This document shows positions 1-5,133 of a stretch of 6,012 nucleotides of DNA, piece after piece. Each line of letters starts with the position of its first letter. The stretch's first letter is position 1. The DNA is from Clostridia bacterium (lineage in GTDB: Bacteria > Bacillota_A > Clostridia > Oscillospirales > CAG-272), in assembly GCA_017462125.1 (NCBI GenBank), contig JAFTRQ010000030.1, positions 1 through 6,012 on the forward strand, in the 5' to 3' direction. Below the pieces are notes generated by a model that saw only the letters and a program-made list of their open reading frames with translations, was not told where the DNA came from and did no database searches. Both the position numbers and the translations under genes were made by a program.

Positions 1-273
1 AAGATAAAGGCACCTAACCGCAGAAGCTACATGACCGCAAAAGAACTCGCAAATTGGGCAAATGCCGTCAACCGTCAGGCCGGCGGCAAAGCCCCCTTTA
101 CGCCCTCGGATTATCCCGAAAGGCTCAAGGGACATCATTGCGAGTGCGGCGTGGATGAAAACGGTTATACAAAGGGAATCTTCACACTTCGTCCGCTTTC
201 AAGCGAGGAGGTCAAGGACGGCGGCAAAGCCTACATGATCTGCGACGTGTGCGGATGCTATTCACATTTATAA
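1..273 (+). CDS. Small Cys-rich protein, 5'-truncated by the window edge
   Basis: I do not recognise the family. The frame is open from base 1 to the TAA at 271-273. The first ATG is at 31, but the bases before it (cctaaccgcagaagctac) hold no Shine-Dalgarno match, unlike nearly every other gene here. The true start is therefore probably upstream of the window and ATG31 an internal Met. If ATG31 is the start, the protein has 80 residues. Counting from ATG31, it has HHCEC at 35-39 and CDVCGC at 71-76 with a His at 79, near the C-terminus. The two clusters lie about 32 residues apart, a spacing compatible with one small zinc-binding knuckle, but this is inference. The next gene begins 32 bases downstream in the same direction. 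Confidence 0.6.
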   Translation, partial: KIKAPNRRSYMTAKELANWANAVNRQAGGKAPFTPSDYPERLKGHHCECGVDENGYTKGIFTLRPLSSEEVKDGGKAYMICDVCGCYSHL

Positions 274-305
274 TTCAACGCGTATAAAGGCAGAAAGGGA
301 ATCAG

Positions 306-1409
306 ATGAAAATCAATTTTGATATGGATATCAACGTCAGCGACTGGGCCGAGGCAATTGGATATACGGTCGTAAGCGACAAGGTTGTATCCAAGAACGT
401 CTTTGCACTCTCGGATTTCGAAGAGTGTATTTCGGACTATATTTCCGAATCTATAGAATGCGGAGTCAATTCGGGTGTAGTCGTTGAACGCTTCTTTTCG
501 AACGATGACGAGCAGCACGGTCTTCGCGATATGCTGGAGGAGTGCGAACGGGTTGAAACTGTTCCAAGCGTTGTTGAAGAGATCACAGACTTTTCATCCT
601 TGAAAAGAGAAGAAAAGCTCGCGTTGATCGTTGACGGCGCGGACGCGGTTTTCCTCCCCGGGAAGATCCACGGCTGTGAGGATCAGCTTTACGTTATCTA
701 TCACAACACCGAGGCAAACGGCGGTAACGGCTCCTTTGAGATCGAGATCCTCGATTACGATAGAGTCTTGAAGCTCTCCGAGGAGAAGGATATGTGCGCT
801 GAGGTCTTCTTTGAAAAGCTTTCGGATATGTTCCAAGGCGAGTGGCGCTATTGCAACTCCGATTCCGAGGACTATTGGAATTTTGTTGAGGACTACTTTA
901 ACGCAGATTTCATTTTCGGCAGAGACGGCGAGGCAACCGAGGAGTTCGAGTTCATTGTCCAGTGGGCAAAGGAGCGTAAGCAGCAGTGCCCTGAGAGCAA
1001 AGAAGCAACCGAAGACGAGCTTGAAAAGGCGCTTGAGAAACAGAGAAGATTCGTTGCTTGGTGCGGCGGATACGACAAGATCAAGGAGTGCTGCATCGAG
1101 TATAACGAGAACAATCGAAAGATCATAGATGCATACCGAAAAAAGCACGGAAGAGCCTATCTTGGAAACATTAACTTCTATGGCAAAAAAGCAGAGCAGG
1201 TACGTAACTGCCATATGTCCCCGCTGTACGAGTATATGGGAGGGCAGGTTCAGAACTTCGCTTGCGATTTCGTCGTTCCCAAGAATGACCATCTTCTCAC
1301 AGAGCTTATCCGAATCCGGTCGGTAGCCCATTTCTATCAGAATTCCGTTGTTGAAGCAATTTTCAGGCGGATCACCGAGCTTGACGGAATTGTGCTTCTG
1401 TGGACGTAA
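306..1409 (+). CDS. Acidic 367-residue protein of unknown function
   Basis: No Pfam-type domain can be named with confidence. The start is supported by AAAGGGA at 294-300, five bases before the ATG. The protein looks soluble: it has no signal peptide and no membrane segment. Residues 1-100 are strongly acidic. Residues 105-220 look like a compact alpha/beta region with many aromatic residues (DQLYVIYHN, GSFEIEILDYDRVLKL, FQGEWRYC, NADFIF). Residues 230-250 are a highly charged predicted helix. Residues 315-367 end in an ordered block (ELIRIRSVAHF, then ITELDGIVLLWT). The middle and the C-terminal block resemble, from memory only, uncharacterised proteins of gut Clostridia. The gene is followed after 12 bases by the next, whose ribosome binding site overlaps this gene's TAA. 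The long antisense open frame opposite it lacks support. Confidence 0.85.
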   Translation: MKINFDMDINVSDWAEAIGYTVVSDKVVSKNVFALSDFEECISDYISESIECGVNSGVVVERFFSNDDEQHGLRDMLEECERVETVPSVVEEITDFSSLKREEKLALIVDGADAVFLPGKIHGCEDQLYVIYHNTEANGGNGSFEIEILDYDRVLKLSEEKDMCAEVFFEKLSDMFQGEWRYCNSDSEDYWNFVEDYFNADFIFGRDGEATEEFEFIVQWAKERKQQCPESKEATEDELEKALEKQRRFVAWCGGYDKIKECCIEYNENNRKIIDAYRKKHGRAYLGNINFYGKKAEQVRNCHMSPLYEYMGGQVQNFACDFVVPKNDHLLTELIRIRSVAHFYQNSVVEAIFRRITELDGIVLLWT

Positions 1410-1421
1410 GGAGGAGCGCGT

Positions 1422-1634
1422 ATGAAACTCAAAGAGCTTCGAGACGTTATCTCTACCGACACACTCATCTGGCTCGATAACGAAAAAGAGCAGGGGCTTA
1501 TGTACAACTCGAACCGGTGTCTTCCGGATGACTATGACGAAAAGCTCGTCAAAGTCGCGTACACGAGCCGTATCCCGGCTCTTGCCAATCAGATGGCGCT
1601 TGTAGTCGAGATTTACGAGGAGGATACGGAATGA
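1422..1634 (+). CDS. Small 70-residue orphan protein, paralog of the 2104 gene
   Basis: The function is unknown. The start is decided by AAGGAGG at 1408-1414, seven bases before the ATG. The N-terminus reads MKLKELRDVISTDTLIWLDN, followed by a Pro and Asp pair (P35, D39), VK at 43-44 and P52. The same positions are kept in the 64-residue protein at 2104-2298. An ungapped alignment gives 19 identities over 64 positions, concentrated in residues 1-26. The tail is acidic (EIYEEDTE). The stop overlaps the next start in an ATGA, so translation of the DUF4241-like gene is probably coupled to this one. There is no Cys pair, signal peptide or membrane segment. A role as partner or antitoxin-like companion of the neighbour is possible but unsupported. 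Confidence 0.8.
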   Translation: MKLKELRDVISTDTLIWLDNEKEQGLMYNSNRCLPDDYDEKLVKVAYTSRIPALANQMALVVEIYEEDTE

Positions 1635-2092
1635 AGACGTACTTAACGAAAAGGAAGATCGGAAAAATCAAGCTGAACGGTTCTGTGGATATCACCGATC
1701 CCGGTTATAGCAAGACAAGTAGCTTTCGCATGGACAAGGTTGGGGTTAAACCTGGTGAATACGAATGTTGCGTTTGGATTGGCAAAACCAAAGAGGACGG
1801 TGAACGTGTTGGCATTATCGGGATTTATCTCGACGGTGCTATTCCCGCACAGACCTCTATGAAGGAAATCGGTTCCATATCCGTTGATGCCGGTCTTGCA
1901 GGATTCTTCTACGACAAACCCGATTACAACGATGAGGAATGGGGCAAATTCTGCCGTCAGACTCACCGAGGCTTGGCGTGGATCAACAAGGATGGCTTTT
2001 TCAGCTCATCCGGATACGGAGACGGATTTTATCACGTCTATGCAAAAAGAAATCAGGGCAGGAAAATCACTGCCCTTGAAATCAGGTTTTAG
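1631..2092 (+). CDS. DUF4241-like protein, 153 residues
   Basis: No biochemical role is known. The resemblance to DUF4241-type domains rests on motif order recalled from that family and not on a search. The motifs are VDITDPGY at 19-26, PGEYECCVWIGK at 41-52, IGSISVDAGLAGFF at 80-93, KPDYNDEEW at 96-104, and the C-terminal SSSGYGDGFYHVY at 125-137 followed by ITALEIRF. The Asp-Pro-Gly-Tyr near the start and the GDG(F/Y)-VY strand near the end are the most telling. The length suits a single compact, mostly beta domain in the cytoplasm. The start is an ATGA overlap with the upstream gene, and no independent strong ribosome binding site is seen, so coupling is likely. It sits between two mutually related small genes, which suggests a functional unit. 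Some DUF4241 proteins are discussed as immunity-like, but nothing here shows that. Confidence 0.8.
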   Translation: MKTYLTKRKIGKIKLNGSVDITDPGYSKTSSFRMDKVGVKPGEYECCVWIGKTKEDGERVGIIGIYLDGAIPAQTSMKEIGSISVDAGLAGFFYDKPDYNDEEWGKFCRQTHRGLAWINKDGFFSSSGYGDGFYHVYAKRNQGRKITALEIRF

Positions 2093-2103
2093 GAGGAAGC
2101 GAT

Positions 2104-2298
2104 ATGAGATTCGGAGAGTTAAGAAAGCTGATAACCGAGGATACACTCATCCTCCTCAAAAATGAAGCAGGTAACCCGCTTGGTTTGCGACAGCAGTCAA
2201 GCTTTCCTGCAAGGCATGACAGATGCATCGTCAAATCAGTTGGCGTGCAGTTCTATCCCGGCTTGGGAAGCAGACCTGTAATCACAATTATCGTATAA
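2104..2298 (+). CDS. Small 64-residue orphan protein, paralog of the 1422 gene
   Basis: The function is unknown. AGGAGG at 2091-2096, overlapping the TAG of the previous gene, lies seven bases before the ATG and fixes the start. The N-terminus MRFGELRKLITEDTLILLKN matches the 70-residue protein at 1422-1634 in the pattern ELRxxIxxDTLIxLxNE. P35, D39, V43, K44, P52 and L54 are also shared at identical positions without gaps. The copy here lacks the acidic tail and has a more basic middle (RQQSSFPARHDR). Divergence is high, so any duplication is old or the two were acquired separately. No domain of known function is visible. Confidence 0.78.
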   Translation: MRFGELRKLITEDTLILLKNEAGNPLGLRQQSSFPARHDRCIVKSVGVQFYPGLGSRPVITIIV

Positions 2299-2317
2299 CA
2301 GAAAGGAAATAAAATTT

Positions 2318-3097
2318 ATGATTGCAAAAGGTGAATTTGTAAAAATGTCGTGGGACACAGTTGCAAGCTTTGTAACGTATGCTATCGCAAAAATTCTTGA
2401 GATGAATTATCCATGTAAAGCGCATAGTGATGCGCAAGATTATTGGGCAATTCAATTGGAAGACAGAATGGATATGAAAAAGCTTGAAAAAATATGCGCC
2501 TACCTTGGCGCAACCGACGCAGACAGAGGGGAGACGTTCCCAAAGGATGACTTCGAGAAAAAAAGAGGAACGAAATCTCTGGGTATGGGTATTTCTTCAA
2601 GGCTTCTTCAGCTCAAGGTCGGTTTTACGTGGGAAAATGCCTTTCCCACTGAAGACGCCTTGTGGCTCGTGGGCTGTAAGAAAAATGAAAGCTTCACTTT
2701 GTGCGGGACGACAGTCTATTTGGATATGCTGAAAGGCAAGGATGAATTGCTCGATTTTATGATGGCACACGGGTGCAATCACGATTCAATTCATCAGTTT
2801 ACAAAGGTATATCAGGATAGGTATCAAAGCCAACTTTTCTGGCACGTTCCGTACTGCCCGGGGGAAGATCACCTCGGCGTGTATTTCGTGCTTGTAAAGG
2901 AAGGCGTGTTGATGCTTCCGTATGACGATGCAGATAAAATCAGTGGAGCAAAGTTTCATCTGGAGTATGCATCATTTGTAAACGCCTCAACTGTCTTTAA
3001 GTATCTTCACGATTTTAATTCGTTCGCTTCCAACGTCGATTGCGGATTGGAAAGCTTGAATGAGTTTCTCCAAAGAAGGGAGCGCGGCGATGAGTAA
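2318..3097 (+). CDS. Orphan protein of 259 residues, function unknown
   Basis: I do not recognise the family. GAAAGGAAA at 2301-2309 precedes the ATG at 2318. An internal ATG at 2345 (MSWDTVASF) has a weaker AAAGGTG upstream and is a possible alternative that would remove nine residues. The protein looks soluble and mixed alpha/beta. It has aromatic-rich strands (DYWAIQLEDR at 41-50, LGVYFVLVKEGVLMLPYDD at 186-204) and a short run HGCNHDSIH at 151-159 with three His and one Cys, which could bind metal but is not a known motif. There is no signal peptide or convincing membrane span. The C-terminus is charged (LQRRERGDE). Its last eight bases overlap the next gene's start. By eye the coding sequence is more A/T-rich than its neighbours, hinting at a separate origin. 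Confidence 0.82.
   Translation: MIAKGEFVKMSWDTVASFVTYAIAKILEMNYPCKAHSDAQDYWAIQLEDRMDMKKLEKICAYLGATDADRGETFPKDDFEKKRGTKSLGMGISSRLLQLKVGFTWENAFPTEDALWLVGCKKNESFTLCGTTVYLDMLKGKDELLDFMMAHGCNHDSIHQFTKVYQDRYQSQLFWHVPYCPGEDHLGVYFVLVKEGVLMLPYDDADKISGAKFHLEYASFVNASTVFKYLHDFNSFASNVDCGLESLNEFLQRRERGDE
3076..3082 (+). promoter_or_regulatory. Ribosome binding site deciding the DUF4262-like start
   Basis: AAGGGAG lies seven bases before the ATG at 3090, inside the last codons of the 259-residue gene. An earlier in-frame ATG at 3060 has only a poor match upstream. The ten residues it would add (MSFSKEGSAA) are out-of-frame reading of the upstream gene's C-terminus and do not look like part of the domain. 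Confidence 0.7.
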
Positions 3098-3509
3098 GAA
3101 AAAAGTAGATTGGATCATTCATATCGTAGGAAACGGTATCTTTTGCGAGGAGTGCGGAGACGTGGAGCGTGGGTTCAAGGAGAACCTTTGTAATGCTCAT
3201 ACACACGGTATGGCAAGATACAGTCATCCGGACTTCCAGATGGTTCTGGCAACTGCTCCTCACGAAATCGGAAGGATACTCAATTCCTTTGGGTTGATGG
3301 TTCAGAACGGGTATCGTTTTACGGATGGTGAGTACATAACAGGAATCTATGAAGACTGTGCGGTACGAGTCCAAAAGTTTTGGGAGACCGATCGTGAGGT
3401 ATTCCGTGTGATCATCCCCGACAGAAACAATATCTTTCCGGAGGATCCGGACTGTGAGGAACCGTACTGCTATCAACTGCTGAAAACGAGTGAGTTGGAG
3501 GAAGAGTAA
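3090..3509 (+). CDS. DUF4262 domain-containing protein
   Basis: DUF4262 is a widespread bacterial family with no established biochemical activity. The 139-residue protein is almost entirely this domain. It has CEEC at 19-22, then NAHTHGMARYSHPDFQMVL at 35-53, corresponding to the family's usual THGL...HPE segment. Then come GRILNSFGLMVQNG at 61-74, RFTDGEYITGIYEDCAVRV at 76-94, FRVIIPDRNNIFPEDP at 105-120, and a closing EEPYCYQLL at 123-131. His residues at 37, 39 and 46 and Cys at 19, 22 and 34 could form a metal site, but that is inference. The start at 3090 is chosen over 3060 because of its well-placed ribosome binding site. It overlaps the previous gene by eight bases, and its stop directly abuts the next ATG, so the chain is tightly coupled. 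Confidence 0.82.
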   Translation: MSKKKVDWIIHIVGNGIFCEECGDVERGFKENLCNAHTHGMARYSHPDFQMVLATAPHEIGRILNSFGLMVQNGYRFTDGEYITGIYEDCAVRVQKFWETDREVFRVIIPDRNNIFPEDPDCEEPYCYQLLKTSELEEE

Positions 3510-3908
3510 ATGATCGAACAAGAGAAAATCAAAAGACTTGCGAAGGATCTCTGCCTCGTGAAAGTGAGCTGCAACGACGTTTGCAATCCCGAGGAGTGCT
3601 GCACCGCGTATAAGCACGCAAAAAAAGCAGTCAAGGCAGGATATTCTCCAAAACCCGAAATGACGGATACCTGTCCGTTCTGCGCGGAGCTTGCGAATAC
3701 CAAAGATAATGCCGAGTATTATCGGCAACGTCGCAGAAATAGCGACGACTACGTGCACGAATATACTGCGGCACTGGTCAGCCAAACGTACTACAACGGA
3801 TATCCTACGGGAAAGGTAACAAGCTACAATCATACGCTTAACTATTGTCCCGAATGCGGGAAGTTACTTATGGAGGCAAAATATGAGTCAGAAGATAATA
3901 ACAGTTAG
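3510..3908 (+). CDS. Cys-rich zinc-ribbon-like protein, 132 residues
   Basis: This is a probable small metal-binding protein of the kind common in phages and integrated elements of Clostridia. The exact role is unknown. The N-terminal part has Cys at 15, 21, 25, 30 and 31, followed by AKKAVKAGYSPKP at 37-49. This Cys-rich head plus A..x.AGY layout recurs in phage small proteins, from memory. A split zinc ribbon follows: CPFC at 55-58 and CPECG at 113-117, with about 54 residues between them. The insert is rich in Tyr and Arg (YYRQRRRNSDDYVHEYT) and may carry the specific contacts. GGAGG at 3497-3501 lies eight bases before the ATG, inside the upstream gene's end. The last 26 bases overlap the next gene. 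Ribbons of this type can bind nucleic acid or protein, and nothing here decides which. Confidence 0.82.
   Translation: MIEQEKIKRLAKDLCLVKVSCNDVCNPEECCTAYKHAKKAVKAGYSPKPEMTDTCPFCAELANTKDNAEYYRQRRRNSDDYVHEYTAALVSQTYYNGYPTGKVTSYNHTLNYCPECGKLLMEAKYESEDNNS
3872..3876 (+). promoter_or_regulatory. Ribosome binding site inside the zinc-ribbon gene
   Basis: GGAGG lies six bases before the ATG at 3883, within the final codons (LLMEAK) of the zinc-ribbon protein. It decides the 3883 start and explains the 26-base overlap. Confidence 0.75.
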
Positions 3909-4491
3909 ATTCTTGGACAGACAAGGCTGCGAAGACCTTTATCGCTGTCCGGGAGCTAATCAGGTATATGCAAGGCAGCCGTCTAATGATAAGGAGAAGG
4001 TTTTCTGGTACACAACGTCAAAATGGCACGGCGGCTACGAAGCTTCCTCTCACGTTAGAGCGGGTATCGTATTTCGTGTTATTGACGCATCGGACAATAT
4101 TCTTTTTGAGGAGAATGTTTATCTTGCTGGACAGGGAACCTATGCGGAGAAGAAGGGAGAATTTTACTCTGATGTTCTCAAAAAAGAGGCTCAGCGCTAT
4201 AAGGATCTCTTCCACCTTATTTCTCACGATGAATGGCGAACAAGACTTGCAGGGGAAAAGAAGAATCACAGCTATTCCGGTATGATGGATAACTGGATCT
4301 ATTGCGAGCATACCACTATGTTTCGTTCTTACATAGATTCAGTTAAGATCCTTGGAAAAGAGAAGCACATTATCGTTGAGAAGTGCAAGCACAACTGCTG
4401 TTCTCTTGAATGGTTTTCGTTCACGATTGCTGAATCTTTCAAAGGAACGACAGAAGCAATCTGTGGGTATCTCTTTATTGATAAAGAATAA
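3883..4491 (+). CDS. Orphan protein of 202 residues, function unknown
   Basis: No domain can be named. Residues 1-85 look like a beta-rich unit: TVRFLDRQGCEDLYRCPG, then YARQPSNDKEKVFWYTTSKW at 29-48, GGYEASSHVRAGIVFRVID at 50-68, and LFEENVYLAG at 74-83. The pattern of CPG, YARQ, W-TTSKW-GGYEA and RAG-RV resembles, from memory, uncharacterised proteins in Clostridia elements. Residues 86-130 are a charged helical stretch. Residues 135-202 form a second part with scattered Cys and His (C141, H143, C168, H170, C172, C173) ending in CGYLFIDKE. The Cys-His cluster KCKHNCC at 167-173 is notable but matches no known motif. There is no signal peptide or membrane span. The start is well supported, and its 26-base overlap with the upstream gene suggests coupled translation. 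Confidence 0.82.
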   Translation: MSQKIITVRFLDRQGCEDLYRCPGANQVYARQPSNDKEKVFWYTTSKWHGGYEASSHVRAGIVFRVIDASDNILFEENVYLAGQGTYAEKKGEFYSDVLKKEAQRYKDLFHLISHDEWRTRLAGEKKNHSYSGMMDNWIYCEHTTMFRSYIDSVKILGKEKHIIVEKCKHNCCSLEWFSFTIAESFKGTTEAICGYLFIDKE

Positions 4492-4503
4492 GGACGCACC
4501 AAA

Positions 4504-4749
4504 ATGAAAGAGTTCAGAAAAAGGCGCGGTAAAGTCATCGATTTAGCGGTATATGACTGCTTTGAGGGAAAGGTCAGAATACTGAAGAACAGAAGACATA
4601 GAATCAAGATCGAAATCATCGAAGTGTCTCCTTGCTATTCGTGTCAAAAAGCTCCTATAAAGGGGATGAGGCTTTGGATAGACGAGAATAGTATCTTCTT
4701 TCCGGACAAAGTAATTCATTTGCCGCCCGATGACAGCTTGCCCTACTAA
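4504..4749 (+). CDS. Small basic 81-residue orphan protein
   Basis: The function is unknown. AAGGA at 4490-4494, sharing bases with the upstream TAA, lies nine bases before the ATG. The first 40 residues are basic (KEFRKRRGK, RILKNRRHRIK) and could bind nucleic acid, though this is only a charge argument. CYSC at 44-47 is a single Cys pair without a partner. The second half (MRLWIDENSIFFPDKVIHLP) looks like two or three beta strands. A hairpin and then the YodL-like gene follow directly. The open frame on the opposite strand has no better support. Confidence 0.72.
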   Translation: MKEFRKRRGKVIDLAVYDCFEGKVRILKNRRHRIKIEIIEVSPCYSCQKAPIKGMRLWIDENSIFFPDKVIHLPPDDSLPY

Positions 4750-4756
4750 ATGAAAA

Positions 4757-4780
4757 GGGCATCGCTTTTTTGCGGTGCCC
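4757..4780. promoter_or_regulatory. Intergenic hairpin between the 81-residue gene and the YodL-like gene
   Basis: Arms GGGCATCGC (4757-4765) and GCGGTGCCC (4772-4780) pair over nine base pairs with one G-U wobble, around a loop of six T. On the plus strand no T-run follows. Instead GAGGAGG, the next gene's ribosome binding site, begins one base later, so this is not a normal forward terminator. On the minus strand the perfect-length hairpin is followed by TTTTCATTTA, a weak intrinsic-terminator layout, although no minus-strand gene is seen. It may affect translation start, mRNA processing or antisense transcription; this is inference. Confidence 0.6.
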
Positions 4781-4791
4781 GAGGAGGAAAA

Positions 4792-5130
4792 ATGAAAGTT
4801 AGAATATATCAAATAAACTACGAGTTGGACAGAAGATATCTGTCTTATCAGGACTTGGAAACAGTACTTGCCAGATCGAACGGAAAAATTCCCGCACAGA
4901 TTTACTATTGCGTATACTAAGGGGAACTTGATGCCAAGGACTTGGAGGATTTTTTCTACATTCTCAACGAAGCAAAGCCTGCTGACTATCGCACAAGAAG
5001 CTTATCAATTTCCGATGTGGTAGAGGTTGTTCATTCCGAGGGAAATAGCGGCTTTTTCTTCTGCGACGTCTTTGGCTTTCAGCCGTTTCCGTTTGACAAA
5101 ACGGCCATTCACAAAAAACAGGAGGATTAA
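4792..5130 (+). pseudogene. YodL-like domain protein gene, interrupted by an in-frame TAA
   Basis: YodL-like domains are found in small proteins of Clostridia and their mobile elements, and their function is not established. AGGAGG at 4782-4787 precedes ATG4792 by four bases. The first part reads MKVRIYQINYELDRRYLSYQ and ends in IYYCVY before TAA at 4918-4920 (42 residues). Reading straight on in the same frame gives GELDAKDLEDFFYILNE, then a near-canonical SLSISDVVEVVHSEG, then GFFFCDVFGFQPFPFD, ending at TAA 5128-5130. The two parts together match one full YodL-like domain of about 112 codons, with the stop in the usual VY-x-GEL segment. A single-base change such as GAA, CAA or AAA to TAA would explain it. 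The downstream part has no good start: TTG4942 is only two bases from an AAGG. A sequencing error or natural readthrough are alternatives. Confidence 0.72.
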
Positions 5131-5133
5131 AAT

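Noticed and set aside
269..274. TATAAT before the 367-residue gene as a possible -10 box
   Set aside because: It is a perfect hexamer, but no TTGACA-like -35 lies 16-18 bases upstream (that region reads about cgtgtg), and it overlaps the stop of the previous gene. It is not enough to call a promoter.
594..1331. Long open frame of 245 codons on the minus strand opposite the 367-residue gene
   Set aside because: The plus-strand gene has a good ribosome binding site, fits the operon and gives a plausible soluble protein. The minus frame gives a Leu/Val-rich low-complexity product typical of an antisense shadow.
2055..2076. Inverted repeat AGGGCA / TGCCCT near the end of the DUF4241-like gene
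   Set aside because: It has only six base pairs with a ten-base loop, lies within the coding sequence and has no T-run after it. It is likely chance.
3060..3089. Earlier ATG start for the DUF4262-like protein
   Set aside because: It has a poor ribosome binding site, and the extra residues come from out-of-frame reading of the upstream gene's C-terminus. The ATG at 3090 has AAGGGAG at ideal spacing.
3015..3833. Minus-strand open frame of 272 codons across the DUF4262-like and zinc-ribbon genes
   Set aside because: It spans several plus-strand genes with recognisable motifs and their junctions, and its product resembles no family.
4918..4920. Stop-codon reassignment (TAA read as an amino acid) as in some recoded phages
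   Set aside because: TAA is the terminator of at least seven other genes here, several directly beside a ribosome binding site, and TAG and TGA also end genes. Genome-wide recoding is not supported.
4931..5023. ATG with an AAGGGG six bases upstream, just after the internal TAA of the YodL-like gene, as a restart
   Set aside because: It is out of frame with the YodL-like second half and yields only a 30-residue peptide with no resemblance to anything. The conserved motifs lie in the other frame.
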